Positions 1 through 8,349 of a stretch of DNA of 36,455 nt are shown in pieces. A program made the translations under genes and the position numbers. The notes below the pieces were generated by a model that saw only the letters and a program-made list of their open reading frames with translations, made no database searches and had not been told where the DNA came from. Numbering within the stretch: the stretch's first letter is position 1; each line of letters opens with the position of its first letter. Source of the stretch: Planctomyces sp. SH-PL62 (lineage in GTDB: Bacteria > Planctomycetota > Planctomycetia > Planctomycetales > Planctomycetaceae). The stretch covers positions 1 through 36,455 of the forward strand of contig CAMDEA010000083.1 of assembly GCA_945893045.1 (NCBI GenBank). Direction: 5' to 3'.

Positions 1-573
1 CAGCTCTTCCGAGCCATCGACGACATGGCGCGACGCGATAGCCTGACCGGCTTGCTCAACCATGCGTCGTTCCTCGAAGAACTGGAACGCTTGACCGAGG
101 AAGCCCAAACACGCGGTCAGGCGCTGACGGTCGTGATGAGCGATCTCGACGACTTCAAAAGCTGCAACGACAACTACGGTCATCAGGCGGGGGACAAGGT
201 GCTGCAAGAAGTGGCCATCTGGTCGAAGGCGATTATGCCCGACCATGCCGTGATGGCGCGCTACGGCGGCGAAGAATTCATCTGCGCTCTGCCCGGTGAA
301 ACGCTCGAACGCGGGATGGAACTGGCCGAGATGCTCCGCGCCGCGTTGGAGGCTCATCCGGTCAGTCACAACAGCAATCGACTCCATGTAACCGCCAGTT
401 TCGGCGTCGCCGAACTGAACCGCCCGGCGACCACCGCCGCCCGGCTGATTCGACTCGCCGACAAAGCCCTGTACCGCGCCAAGAATGATGGCCGCAATCG
501 CGTCGAGGCACACGATCCCTTGCATCCAAAAATCGCGGCCTTGGACGAGTCCATTCAATTTACTCTTCAGTAA
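1..573 (+). CDS. GGDEF-domain diguanylate cyclase, 3' end (5' truncated by window)
   Basis: The frame is open from base 1, so this is the C-terminal part of a longer protein; the ATG at 25 is internal. The visible domain is a GGDEF diguanylate cyclase, which makes cyclic di-GMP from two GTP. It starts with the usual D-S-L-T-G-L-x-N-H signature (residues 5-13 counted from base 25). The catalytic motif is GGEEF, preceded by A-R-Y. The C-terminal A-D-x-A-L-Y-x-A-K-x-x-G-R-N signature is intact, so the enzyme should be active. An RxxD inhibitory site just before GGEEF is not evident, so product inhibition may be absent. The N-terminal sensor lies outside the window. The gene is followed by a BIME-like inverted repeat and then a STAS gene in the same direction, which suggests a signalling neighbourhood. 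Confidence 0.93.
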   Translation, partial: QLFRAIDDMARRDSLTGLLNHASFLEELERLTEEAQTRGQALTVVMSDLDDFKSCNDNYGHQAGDKVLQEVAIWSKAIMPDHAVMARYGGEEFICALPGETLERGMELAEMLRAALEAHPVSHNSNRLHVTASFGVAELNRPATTAARLIRLADKALYRAKNDGRNRVEAHDPLHPKIAALDESIQFTLQ

Positions 574-597
574 GAGTCTGTCCGAAAAGTTGTTTTT

Positions 598-688
598 GTA
601 GCCCGACCCCTTGTGGGTCGGAGGATTCGATTTTCCCGCGAAAACGTCGCTCATTCAAAATCCTCCGACCCACAAGGGGTCGGGCTAC
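598..688. repeat. BIME-like inverted pair of GTAG-foot hairpins (family A)
   Basis: Two identical units face each other. Each has the foot GTAG, a stem arm CCCGACCC, loop CTTGT and arm GGGTCGG. The left unit is 598-624 on plus, and the right unit is its reverse complement ending CTAC at 685-688. Outside the units, CTGTCCGAAAAG and CTTTTCGGACAG pair again, so the whole 579-704 region could form a long cruciform. The element fills the gap between the GGDEF and STAS genes. The structure matches REP/BIME elements, but no transposase is nearby. Confidence 0.85.
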
Positions 689-743
689 AGGCTTTTCGGA
701 CAGCCTCTATGACGGACGCCGCAGACAGACAAGGAATTGCTGT

Positions 744-1088
744 ATGGCCATCAACACCGAAACCTTTGGCCGAGTTCTCGTCGCGCACACGCCCGAAGAA
801 TTTCACGAAGACGCCGCGCGCGAGCTGATGAACGCCCTCGAGACGCCGGTGTCGCAAGGCACCGTCTGCGTTGTCGCGCAGATGGACCGCACCGAAACGT
901 TCGACAGCGCGGGGCTGACCGCGCTGCTCGACCTGCGCGACGAACTGCGGCAGCACGGCGGCAATCTCAAGGTCTGCAGCTTGACCGAGTCCGGTCAAAA
1001 ATTGTTTGAGATCACGCGCCTGGATCATCACCTCGACACGTTCGATTCGGTCATCGACGCGGTCGCCAGCTTCCTGAGCGCCGGGTAA
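744..1088 (+). CDS. STAS-domain anti-sigma factor antagonist
   Basis: A 114-residue single-domain protein. It has the STAS signature D-S-A-G-L at residues 54-58, in which Ser55 is the expected phosphorylation site used by SpoIIAA-type antagonists. In that family the unphosphorylated form binds an anti-sigma kinase and frees its partner. The start is supported by AAGGA at 731-735, eight bases before the ATG. No RsbW-like kinase or PP2C phosphatase is seen in the window, so the partner is unknown. It follows the diguanylate cyclase and precedes a VanZ-like gene by 9 bases, so it may be co-transcribed with the latter. Confidence 0.88.
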   Translation: MAINTETFGRVLVAHTPEEFHEDAARELMNALETPVSQGTVCVVAQMDRTETFDSAGLTALLDLRDELRQHGGNLKVCSLTESGQKLFEITRLDHHLDTFDSVIDAVASFLSAG

Positions 1089-1097
1089 CATGCCGCC

Positions 1098-1511
1098 ATG
1101 TCATGCTGCGATACGAAGTGGCTGCGGCGTTGGAGCGGTGTCGTTCTGCTGGTTTATCTGACCGCGTTGATCACCGGCACGCACCTGCCGCATCCCGAAG
1201 ATTTGATCCCGATCGAGAGCAACGACAAGTTGCTGCACTTCGGCGCGTACTTCGGCTTGGCGTTTTTAATGGCCACGCGCTTATGGACGCTGCGGCCGGT
1301 GACGTGGCGTGCGACTTTGGCGATTGGCTGTCTGGTCGCGCTGACCGGCGTCGTGGATGAGCTGACGCAACTGCTGCCCGGCATCAACCGCCAGTGCGAA
1401 TTCTTGGACTGGCTGGCCGACCTCGCCGGAGCCGTGTGCGGTTTGCTCGTGTGGCAACTCGGCCGCCGTGTGCTGGACCGACGCGAGACGGAAAACCAAA
1501 GCCCGGTCTGA
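1098..1511 (+). CDS. VanZ-like family integral membrane protein
   Basis: A 137-residue protein with about four hydrophobic segments. It has the family signatures: D-K-L-L-H-F-G-A-Y-F before the second segment, and D-E-L-x-Q followed by a C-E-F-L-D-W-L-A-D-L-A-G motif before the last. VanZ-like proteins are small membrane proteins of unclear biochemistry, some linked to glycopeptide resistance. Nothing here points to resistance. It starts 9 bases after the STAS stop with no clear ribosome binding site, which is compatible with translational coupling. Confidence 0.85.
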   Translation: MSCCDTKWLRRWSGVVLLVYLTALITGTHLPHPEDLIPIESNDKLLHFGAYFGLAFLMATRLWTLRPVTWRATLAIGCLVALTGVVDELTQLLPGINRQCEFLDWLADLAGAVCGLLVWQLGRRVLDRRETENQSPV

Positions 1512-1626
1512 ATCCGTCGGATTGGTCACACGCCTTGCTCCATCTGGCTCAAGCACCATAATCCCGCCCGTCGAACAGGCCGAGTCCGGTCGGATCGACG
1601 CTCTAATCCTCTGAATCGAAAGGCGA

Positions 1627-2187
1627 ATGGAGATGCGCACGCACACGGGAATGTGGTTGTTGTCGGCGGCGGTGATGTTGGGACTGTCGGGCTTGGTCGG
1701 CTGCGGCGGTGACAAGGGAAACGAGTACCGCGCCTTTGATAAGGACAAGGACAAGGCTCCCGATGCCGAGCACGGACACGCTCACAGTCACGATCACGGC
1801 CATGAGCAAGGACCGCACAAAGGCGAACTGATTGAACTTGGCGAAGAGGAATTTCACGCCGAGGTGGTGTTCGACGAAGCAGCGGACAAGATCAGCCTGT
1901 ACTTGCTGGGTCCGGACGCGAAGACGGCGGTCGCTATCGAAGACAAAGAGCTGTCGCTGGAAATGCCGGGCAAGGACGCTCCGGTCACGCACACGCTGGC
2001 CGCCGCTCAGCAAGACAGTGACGGCGTTGGTAAGTCGTCTCGCTTCGAGATTAAGAGCGCGGAATTGTTCGAAGCGTTTCATCACGATCCGAAGACGGCC
2101 GGCAAGTTCAAAGTCACCCTCGGCGGCAAGGAGTTCACCGGCGAGATCAAACACGTACATGACCACGCTCACGAGGAGAAGAAGTAG
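1627..2187 (+). CDS. His-rich lipoprotein, possible metal binding
   Basis: A 186-residue protein with a signal peptide ending in the lipobox L-V-G-C, so it is probably a lipid-anchored envelope protein. Just after the anchor comes an acidic and Lys-rich stretch (D-K-D-K-D-K), then a His cluster of alternating H-x-H pairs (residues about 48-66). A second His group, H-V-H-D-H-A-H, is at the very C-terminus. Such clusters usually bind Zn, Ni, Cu or Co. The middle 100 residues look like a small beta-rich domain that I do not recognise. ATG 1627 or the in-frame ATG 1633 could be the start; AAAGG lies just upstream. It stands alone between the VanZ and GT9 genes. Confidence 0.75.
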   Translation: MEMRTHTGMWLLSAAVMLGLSGLVGCGGDKGNEYRAFDKDKDKAPDAEHGHAHSHDHGHEQGPHKGELIELGEEEFHAEVVFDEAADKISLYLLGPDAKTAVAIEDKELSLEMPGKDAPVTHTLAAAQQDSDGVGKSSRFEIKSAELFEAFHHDPKTAGKFKVTLGGKEFTGEIKHVHDHAHEEKK

Positions 2188-2229
2188 CGCGACAACGACG
2201 GAACGCGCTGCAAGACCACGAAAGCGACA

Positions 2230-2301
2230 GGCGAGCGGGGCAGCGTCAGCTCCCCGGTCCAACGGTGAATGCACCGGAGGGCTGACGCCGCCCCGCTCGC
2301 C
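2230..2301. repeat. Inverted repeat, family B (GGCGAGCGGGG type)
   Basis: The left arm begins with GGCGAGCGGGGCAGCGTCAG at 2230. The right arm is the near reverse complement, ending GCCCCGCTCGCC at 2301, with about 25 bases between. It lies in the gap between the lipoprotein gene and the GT9 gene. The same family recurs at 28185-28259 and as a single unit at 30652-30697. Confidence 0.8.
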
Positions 2302-2408
2302 AAGATGTCTAAACGGAGCTGGCAGACTCACCTTGGCTGAAGGCGAACGGCGGGCTAGATTCCCGCCCCGAAACGAACCCACGCACGCGCCACGGAAGGC
2401 CGTTACTC

Positions 2409-3497
2409 ATGGCGAACGCAAATTTGAATCGCCGACTCGAGGCCCTGGAGGTCCGGCGGATTTGCGTCATCAAGCCCAGCGCGCTGGGAGACGTCGTCCA
2501 GTCGCTGCCGTTGCTGCCGGTGCTGCACGAGAGGTTTCCAAACGCACGCATTGACTGGGTCATCAATCAAGAACTTGCGGATCTGTTGTCTGGGCATCCG
2601 CATCTCGACGAGTTACTGCTGTTCCATCGTCGCGGCACGGCGCGGCAGTATCTGCACCTGCTGCATGAACTGCGCGACCGGCAATTCGATCTTGTGTTTG
2701 ACCTGCAAGGTTTGATGCGTTCGGGCTTGATGGCCGCTGCGACGGGAGCGCCGCTGCGAGTCGGTTTGGAAACCTCACGCGAGGGAGCGGGCTTCGCCTG
2801 TCATCTCACGATTCCGCAGACCGGCAAAGCGATCCCTGCATTTCAGCGGTATTGGCGTATCGCCGAGGAGCTTGGAGTTGGCAACCGTCCGCCGCAAACG
2901 ATCGTCCACACCACCGACAGCGACCGCGCCTGGGCGACGTCTGAACTGCGTGGCCTGAGCGGTCCCATCTTGGCGATTCATCCGGGAGCACGCTGGATGA
3001 CGAAACGCTGGCCCGTCGAGAAGTTCGCGGTCGTCGCCAACAAGGCGATGCGGCAGTACGGATTCTCGGTCGTGATCCTCGGCAGCAAGAATGAGATGCC
3101 GGTGGCCAATGAATTGCAGACGTTGCTGCAAGGCTTCGTGTCGCGAAAGACGGTGCTCAACCTGACGGGAAAGACGACCCTCAAACAACTCACGGCGGTC
3201 TTGTCGGCGGTGGATGTCGTGCTGACCAACGATTCCGGTCCCATGCACCTCGCGGCCGGCTTGGGGACATCGGTGTTGGGAGTCTTCACCTGCACCAGTC
3301 CCGCGATCTCCGGTCCGCCCGGTGAGCAACACGAACTGGTCGCCACGCAGGTCTCTTGCGCGGCCAGCTACAAGAAGCAATGCCCGCATTCCGGCCGCAC
3401 GCATCTGTGCTGCATGGACGAACTCTCGACCGAGCGTGTCTGCGCGGCTCTCGTTCGGCTGATCGAAAAACGCCGGCTGCACACGCGTGTGGCGTGA
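2409..3497 (+). CDS. Glycosyltransferase family 9 (heptosyltransferase-like)
   Basis: A 362-residue GT9/GT-B enzyme related to ADP-heptose:LPS heptosyltransferases. The N-terminal domain begins I-C-V-I-K-P-S-A-L-G-D-V-V-Q-S-L-P (about residues 18-34), the family's acceptor-side signature. The C-terminal nucleotide-sugar domain has H-P-G-A-R-W-x-x-K-R-W-P and the N-D-S-G-P-M-H-L-A-A motif that ends the donor pocket. The C-terminus is Cys-rich (Cys residues in C-A-A-S-Y-K-K-Q-C and H-L-C-C), as in some GT9 subfamilies. The start is supported by GGAAGG at 2394-2399. It probably acts in cell-envelope glycan synthesis, together with the next gene. The exact donor sugar cannot be read from the sequence. 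Confidence 0.9.
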   Translation: MANANLNRRLEALEVRRICVIKPSALGDVVQSLPLLPVLHERFPNARIDWVINQELADLLSGHPHLDELLLFHRRGTARQYLHLLHELRDRQFDLVFDLQGLMRSGLMAAATGAPLRVGLETSREGAGFACHLTIPQTGKAIPAFQRYWRIAEELGVGNRPPQTIVHTTDSDRAWATSELRGLSGPILAIHPGARWMTKRWPVEKFAVVANKAMRQYGFSVVILGSKNEMPVANELQTLLQGFVSRKTVLNLTGKTTLKQLTAVLSAVDVVLTNDSGPMHLAAGLGTSVLGVFTCTSPAISGPPGEQHELVATQVSCAASYKKQCPHSGRTHLCCMDELSTERVCAALVRLIEKRRLHTRVA

Positions 3498-3612
3498 CCT
3501 CGTCGCAGGCTGCGAAACCGTGATTGCGACCGTTTTTTTCGACTGCTACAGTCCGCCGCGCCTTGCCGGCGACGAATGGATTCTCACTTCTCGACCAGTT
3601 GGATGGTGACAC

Positions 3613-4932
3613 ATGCGCGAGGCTCTCGAACAAAAAATCCGCGACAAAAAAGCGGTCGTCGGTGTGATCGGTCTGGGCTACGTCGGCCTGCCGTTGCTCA
3701 ATGCGTTCATCAAAGCCGGCTTCACGACGATGGGTTTTGATATCGACCAGCGCAAGGTCGATACGCTGCTCAAAGGCCAGAGCTACATCAAGCACATCCC
3801 CGCGGAGATGATCGCGAATTGGCTCACCTTGAAGCAGTTCGAGCCGACCTCCGATATGAGCCGCCTCAAGGAAGCGGACTGCATCCTGATCTGCGTGCCG
3901 ACGCCGCTCAACGAGAGCCGCGATCCGGACATGTCCTATATCGAAGGGACGACCGAGGCGATTCGCGCCGCGCTGCGACCGGGGCAACTTGTGGTGCTCG
4001 AAAGCACGACGTACCCGACAACCACGCGCGATGTCGTGCTGCCGATCCTCAGCAAGACCGGGTTGAAGTCCGGCAGCGATTACTTCCTGGCGTTCAGCCC
4101 CGAACGCGAAGACCCGGGCAACCCGGATTTCCAAGCTCAACGCATTCCAAAAGTGGTCGGCGGCCTCGATCCGATCAGCGGCAATCTGGCCGAGCAGCTT
4201 TACGGTCACGCGATCGTGAAGGTCATCCCGGTCAGCAGCGCGGAGATCGCCGAAGCCTGCAAGATCCTGGAGAACACTTACCGTTGCGTGAACATCGCGC
4301 TGGTCAACGAACTCAAAATGCTGTTCGACAAAATGGGGATCGACGTCTGGGAAGTCATCGACGCGGCAAAAACCAAACCGTTCGGCTTCCAAGCGTTTTA
4401 TCCGGGGCCTGGGCTGGGCGGGCACTGCATCCCGATCGACCCGTTCTATCTGACGTGGCTGGCTCGCAAGTATGGCATGACCACGCGGTTCATCGAACTG
4501 GCCGGCGAGATCAACACGCACATGCCGGATTACGTCGTCAATCGCTTGATGGAATTCCTGAACGAAGAGGGCAAAGCATTGAAGGGGAGCAAGATCGCGC
4601 TGCTGGGCATGGCCTACAAGAAAGACGTTGATGACCCGCGCGAAAGTCCGTCGTTCGTGCTGATGGAAATGCTGCTCGCGCGCGGAGCGGTCGTGACCTA
4701 CAACGATCCGCACGTCCCCTCGCTGCCGAAGATGCGGCATCACGACGTCCCCGACATGGACAGCTCGCCGCTGACGCCGGACTACCTCGCCGCTCAAGAC
4801 TGCGTGTTGATCGCGACCGATCACTCGGCCTACGACTGCGATTTCATCGTCCAGCACTCGAGGCTGGTGCTCGACACCCGCAACGCCACGAAGAACGTCA
4901 AAGCGGGCCGTGAGAAAATCCGGAAGGCGTAA
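3613..4932 (+). CDS. UDP-sugar 6-dehydrogenase (UDP-HexNAc dehydrogenase, WbpA/WecC-like)
   Basis: A 439-residue UDP-glucose/GDP-mannose dehydrogenase-family enzyme, which oxidises the C6 alcohol of a UDP-sugar to the uronic acid with two NAD+. The N-terminal Rossmann motif is G-V-I-G-L-G-Y-V-G-L-P (from about residue 17). The catalytic Cys lies in G-P-G-L-G-G-H-C-I-P-I-D-P. The C-terminal domain has L-L-G-M-A-Y-K-K-D-V-D-D-x-R-E-S-P. The K-Y-G-M-x-x-R-F-I-E-L-A-G-E-I-N stretch after the Cys resembles UDP-N-acetyl-hexosamine dehydrogenases more than UDP-glucose dehydrogenases, but this is a judgement from memory. Together with the GT9 gene upstream it suggests surface polysaccharide synthesis. 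Confidence 0.92.
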   Translation: MREALEQKIRDKKAVVGVIGLGYVGLPLLNAFIKAGFTTMGFDIDQRKVDTLLKGQSYIKHIPAEMIANWLTLKQFEPTSDMSRLKEADCILICVPTPLNESRDPDMSYIEGTTEAIRAALRPGQLVVLESTTYPTTTRDVVLPILSKTGLKSGSDYFLAFSPEREDPGNPDFQAQRIPKVVGGLDPISGNLAEQLYGHAIVKVIPVSSAEIAEACKILENTYRCVNIALVNELKMLFDKMGIDVWEVIDAAKTKPFGFQAFYPGPGLGGHCIPIDPFYLTWLARKYGMTTRFIELAGEINTHMPDYVVNRLMEFLNEEGKALKGSKIALLGMAYKKDVDDPRESPSFVLMEMLLARGAVVTYNDPHVPSLPKMRHHDVPDMDSSPLTPDYLAAQDCVLIATDHSAYDCDFIVQHSRLVLDTRNATKNVKAGREKIRKA

Positions 4933-4984
4933 CGAAGGCAGCCGGCATCGCTATGCCTCGCACAGTCATCCGTCAGGCATCCTG

Positions 4985-5005
4985 GCGAACTCAGAACGAG
5001 TTCGC
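4985..5005. terminator. Possible hairpin terminator after the dehydrogenase gene
   Basis: Arms GCGAACTC (4985-4992) and GAGTTCGC (4998-5005) form a perfect 8-bp stem with loop AGAAC, about 50 bases after the stop at 4932. There is no T-run after it, so intrinsic termination is uncertain. It lies between two convergent genes. Confidence 0.3.
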
Positions 5006-5020
5006 GCTTCTGGCTTTCGT

Positions 5021-5095
5021 CCGTGCTCCGGCCCTGCCATCCGTGCGACCATTCCTTCGGATGATTGCCGCACGGATGGCAGGGCCGGAGCACGG
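5021..5095. repeat. Perfect 27-bp inverted repeat between convergent genes (family H)
   Basis: The arms 5021-5047 and 5069-5095 are exact reverse complements, beginning CCGTGCTCCGGCCCTGCC, with a 21-base spacer. It sits between the 3' ends of the dehydrogenase (plus) and the methyltransferase (minus), where it could act as a two-way terminator. Its pair-of-arms layout also fits the BIME-like elements elsewhere in the window, although a GTAG foot is not visible here. Confidence 0.85.
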
Positions 5096-5117
5096 TTGAA
5101 GGCAGAGGCTGCCGATG

Positions 5118-6332
5118 TCACGTCACATGGCAGAAGTAGCACTTGAGGTATTCGTTCTCCGGGCAGAACGGTGAGACCGGATGATCCGGCGCGGCTCCGC
5201 GAACCTCGATGATGCGCAGGTCGCGGCCCGATTGAATCGCCACGTCGGCCAGCATCTGCTCGAAGTCCTCGCGTGTGACCAGTCCCGAACAACTGCACGT
5301 CACCAGCAGCCCGCCGGGTTTCAGCACCGAGACCGCTAATCGGTTGAGGCTGTGATAAGCACGCAGCGCCTGCGGCAAGGCCGATCGCGTTCGCGTCAGC
5401 TTCGGTGGATCGAGCACAACCGTGTCGAATTGCTCGCCCGCATCGCGCAGAGTTTCGAGGGCTTTGAATCCATCCGAACGGACGCATCGCCAGCGATCGG
5501 CGACTCCGTTGAGCTCCGCATTGCGTTGAGCGAGTTGCAACGCGGACTCGGACGAATCGACGGCCACCACTTCGCTCGCGCCGCCCCAGACGAGCGCTCC
5601 CAGACCGAAGCCTCCCGCATAGCAGAAGACGTCGAGCACTCGCTGACCTTGGACATATCGCGCCACGGCTCGGCGATTGTCCCGTTGATCGAGATAGCCG
5701 CCGGTCTTCTGGCCTTCGGTCAGATCGACTTCCCATTTCAGGCCGTGCTCGACCACGGCCAGCGGCCTTGGCGGCGGCTCGCCCCACAGCAGGCCGTCGG
5801 TGATTTCCATCCCCTCGGCTTCGCGCAGTCCCTTTTCGGTTTTCAAGACGATGCCGGCCGGTTGAGCCAATTCCACAAGCAGTTCGATCAGCACGTCCTG
5901 ACGGAGTGCGATCGCCAAGCTGGTGAATTGCACGCTCAGCCAACGTTCGTACCGATCGACCGTCAGACCCGATAGACCATCGGCTTCGCTGTTGACTAGG
6001 CGATATGCCGTGACGTCGCTTGTTCGACCAAACAAGCCTTCCCGCAGTTGAAATGCCGACTGCAACCGGGCTTTCCAAAACGCCCGGTCCAGCGGCGCCG
6101 TCTGGTTCCAAGAATAGAGCCGCACGCGAATTTGACTGTGTGGATTGAACAGCCCCCGCGCGATGAACTCCCCTTCGTGAGTGTGCAGCACGACTTCGTC
6201 GCCGGGCTGCGGATCGCCTTGGACCGAGCGGATCGCTCCGGCAAAGACCCACGGGTGTCGCTTGAAGAACGGCAGAGCGTGGCGCGGCTTCAGCGTGACC
6301 ACGGAGGCTGGCATAGACTCGGCGGCGGTCAT
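5118..6332 (-). CDS. rlmI: Class I SAM-dependent rRNA methyltransferase, RlmI-like
   Basis: A 404-residue protein with the RlmI layout: an N-terminal PUA-like domain (the K-R-H-P-W-V-F-A-G-A-I segment at about residues 24-34), a central domain with Y-R-L-V-N-x-E-A-D-G-L-S-G-L-x-V-D-R-Y, then a Rossmann methyltransferase. The SAM motif is L-D-V-F-C-Y-A-G-G-F-G. The catalytic loop is L-D-P-P-K-L, and T-C-S-C-S carries the Cys typical of m5C enzymes. RlmI makes 5-methylcytosine in 23S rRNA; orthology here is inferred from motifs and length. Its ATG overlaps the stop of the upstream response regulator (ATGA at 6329-6332), so the two are translated together. Confidence 0.88.
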   Translation of the reverse strand: MTAAESMPASVVTLKPRHALPFFKRHPWVFAGAIRSVQGDPQPGDEVVLHTHEGEFIARGLFNPHSQIRVRLYSWNQTAPLDRAFWKARLQSAFQLREGLFGRTSDVTAYRLVNSEADGLSGLTVDRYERWLSVQFTSLAIALRQDVLIELLVELAQPAGIVLKTEKGLREAEGMEITDGLLWGEPPPRPLAVVEHGLKWEVDLTEGQKTGGYLDQRDNRRAVARYVQGQRVLDVFCYAGGFGLGALVWGGASEVVAVDSSESALQLAQRNAELNGVADRWRCVRSDGFKALETLRDAGEQFDTVVLDPPKLTRTRSALPQALRAYHSLNRLAVSVLKPGGLLVTCSCSGLVTREDFEQMLADVAIQSGRDLRIIEVRGAAPDHPVSPFCPENEYLKCYFCHVT

Positions 6333-6811
6333 CGCTTGTGAACCCCGCCCGGTCCCAGAGCGGCTTCGACTTCGGCCAGATACTCCAGCAAGCGGTCGCG
6401 TTCGTTCGTCAAATGCCGGACTCGCAACAGCGACCGCACGCGAGTCGTCAGCTCCAGCCGATTGACCGGCTTCGTCAGGAAGTCATCGCAGCCGGCGGCG
6501 ACCGCTTTTTCGATGTCCCCCATCTCGTTCAAGGCGGTGACCATCAAAATCGGGATGTCGTGCGTGGCCTTGTCCGCCTTCATTCGCTGGCAAACTTCAT
6601 AGCCGCTGAGTTTGGGCATCATGATGTCCAGCAGCACGATGTCCGGTTGAAAGGTTTTGACCATTTCCAGCGTGCTGGGGCCGTCGTAAGACATCTCGAT
6701 CTGATAGGCACTTTCGGCCAGAAACGCTTCGAGCAGTTCGCGGTTTTGCTCGTTGTCGTCGGCGATCAAGATCTTCGACGGCGTGGTCGGCGTTGATTGG
6801 GAATTCGGCAT
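6329..6811 (-). CDS. Response regulator, receiver domain only
   Basis: A 160-residue protein. The CheY-like receiver domain occupies about residues 13-130. The acidic pair is D18-D19, the phosphoacceptor is D62 (in L-L-D-I-M-M-P), the conserved Thr is T92 and the Lys is K114 (in L-T-K-P-V). The C-terminal 30 residues (R-L-L-E-Y-L-A-E-V-E-A-A-L) look like a short coiled coil. No DNA-binding or enzyme domain follows. The sequence resembles the receiver domains of PleD-type regulators. No cognate histidine kinase is in the window. It overlaps the methyltransferase gene by 4 bases. Confidence 0.9.
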   Translation of the reverse strand: MPNSQSTPTTPSKILIADDNEQNRELLEAFLAESAYQIEMSYDGPSTLEMVKTFQPDIVLLDIMMPKLSGYEVCQRMKADKATHDIPILMVTALNEMGDIEKAVAAGCDDFLTKPVNRLELTTRVRSLLRVRHLTNERDRLLEYLAEVEAALGPGGVHKR

Positions 6812-6905
6812 TCGAAAACTCTCAGGACGAACTTTGCAACCGCCGCAGAAATGCCAAGCGAACGCAGCGACGGTCGCGAAGGATCAATGACGGGCGGCAG
6901 TATAG

Positions 6906-7613
6906 TCAGGGTCTATCAGCGAGAACATCCAACCCCGGCAGGAGTTCCAGAGCGGCTCGAGTCGCGGGAGCATCGAAATATCGCTGAGCGAGCTTAGAGA
7001 CACTGCTCGCTGCCAAATGGCCTCTCAGGAACACGAGGTCGATGGGTTCGTCGATGTCGTACCACGGCGGCAGCACTTCGACGCGAGCGTCCAGCTCGAT
7101 CAGTCGCCGCATCACCTGGTCGAGCACCCGCGCGGTGCTCCAGTCGATGCCCTCGAAGATCGGCCACGCGCGGCGCTGCTGATTTAACCCGATCAGATAC
7201 AGCCCGCCATCGGTGGCCGGGCCGAGGATTACGTCATAGTGCGTGAGCGGCGCGAAGGCGAGATCGGGAAAATTCGCGGGCAGTGTCGGACTGTCGGAAC
7301 CGATGAGCACAACCGGCTCCGGGCCGAATGCTTCAAAGAAGAGTCGCATTCGTGTGCCCAGGTCTGCGTCTGGCTGGGGCCACAGTTCAAAGCGGCCCGC
7401 TGACTGCTGCTCGAAGAACTCGCGACTGACCATATCGGCTGGCGAGTATGCCAACACTCGCCGCGTCCCCGTCGCTCCGAAACGCTGGATCAAGTCGCTC
7501 AAGAATCCTCGGTAGAGCGCGGCCGCCGCCGAGTCTCCGATCGCCCTCGCCAAGCGAGTTTTCACGCGGCCGGGTTCGGGATACTTCACGAACATGCCCA
7601 AAGTCGATGTCAT
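6906..7613 (-). CDS. TIGR04282/DUF2064-type glycosyltransferase
   Basis: A 235-residue protein of the small GT-A-like family annotated as TIGR04282 (arsenosugar-biosynthesis-type glycosyltransferase). It starts L-G-M-F-V-K-Y-P-E-P-G-R-V-K-T-R-L, the nucleotide-binding opening of the family. The metal-site-like G-S-D-S-P-T-L-P is near residue 105, and G-P-A-T-D-G-G-L-Y-L-I-G-L follows. The last third ends in W-Y-D-I-D-E-P-I-D-L. The real substrate is unknown; the arsenosugar label comes from a minority of contexts, and no arsenic gene is seen here. The ATG overlaps the stop of the glutaredoxin-like gene (7610-7613), so the two form one unit. Confidence 0.85.
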   Translation of the reverse strand: MTSTLGMFVKYPEPGRVKTRLARAIGDSAAAALYRGFLSDLIQRFGATGTRRVLAYSPADMVSREFFEQQSAGRFELWPQPDADLGTRMRLFFEAFGPEPVVLIGSDSPTLPANFPDLAFAPLTHYDVILGPATDGGLYLIGLNQQRRAWPIFEGIDWSTARVLDQVMRRLIELDARVEVLPPWYDIDEPIDLVFLRGHLAASSVSKLAQRYFDAPATRAALELLPGLDVLADRP

Positions 7614-8152
7614 CGCGGAGCACCCCCTTCCGGTGGAGTCCCTTCGATCAAGCGTCGCAGCAGCACTTCCGACACGCGGCCTTTGAACCGCACCTTGCCG
7701 TCGAATTCCACAACCGGCACTTCGAGGTCAAACCGAGTCCGCAAGGCGGGATCGGCGTCGATGTCGATCTCTTGAACGACCGGCAGATAATTCGAGTAGT
7801 TGTGCAGCAGTTCTGCCGCCTCATCGCAGAGCAGACAGCCATCGCGCGAATACACCACCAACGACCGAAACCGTCGTCCTGTTCGAGACGGCCTCCAAGC
7901 CGAGCTTTGTCGTTCGTCGTCCTCAACACGCGGACCATTGACGAGCACAAAAAATCCGAACGTCGCGAACCCCAGCGCGACAAGCAGGCACATCGTCCGC
8001 TGACTGTTCCAAACCCCCGGCATCGAAAACGGCAGCCCGGAGGAATTGTCCCACGCCGCCAATGCCAGCACCGCCAAACCCATCGCGAACAACAACGTGC
8101 CAAAGCGAGCCTGCCGACTGGTAAAGCGGTGCGCGAAACGTGGCGATGACAC
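7610..8152 (-). CDS. Membrane-anchored glutaredoxin-like protein (DUF836 type)
   Basis: A 180-residue protein. Two hydrophobic segments (about residues 16-36 and 50-70) are followed by a polar linker and a C-terminal glutaredoxin-like domain from about residue 95. The redox motif is C-L-L-C in S-R-D-G-C-L-L-C, and the cis-Pro is in V-P-V-V-E-F-D. It probably carries out thiol-disulfide chemistry at the membrane; the topology is not certain. The start is GTG at 8152, with GAGGA about 11 bases upstream; no ATG is available in this frame before the first membrane segment. It overlaps the glycosyltransferase gene by 4 bases. Confidence 0.8.
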   Translation of the reverse strand: MSSPRFAHRFTSRQARFGTLLFAMGLAVLALAAWDNSSGLPFSMPGVWNSQRTMCLLVALGFATFGFFVLVNGPRVEDDERQSSAWRPSRTGRRFRSLVVYSRDGCLLCDEAAELLHNYSNYLPVVQEIDIDADPALRTRFDLEVPVVEFDGKVRFKGRVSEVLLRRLIEGTPPEGGAPR

Positions 8153-8349
8153 GATCAGAGTTCCTCACGTCGTTCGGTCAACTTCTTCAAGCCGCACGGT
8201 AACGGCTGTGGAATAGCCGTCAAATCTCTGGGCGACCCCTCACCGATTCGCTTTCTTCTGCCGTTCTTGGTTGTTTCAATGCCCGCATCAAATTCCGGCC
8301 GAGTCACGGACGGTCGCAAGAAGATTCGCGAGGCAGCGAAGTACGCCGC

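Noticed and set aside
598..688. Reading the large inverted repeats simply as rho-independent terminators
   Set aside because: They lack T-runs, several lie inside genes, within an operon or in a divergent promoter gap, and the units carry a constant foot.
3286..4857. Long minus-strand open frame opposite the UDP-sugar dehydrogenase
   Set aside because: It is a shadow of the plus-strand gene, which has all family motifs. The minus-strand protein is rich in R, H and D with no recognisable domain, typical of antisense frames in G/C-rich genes.
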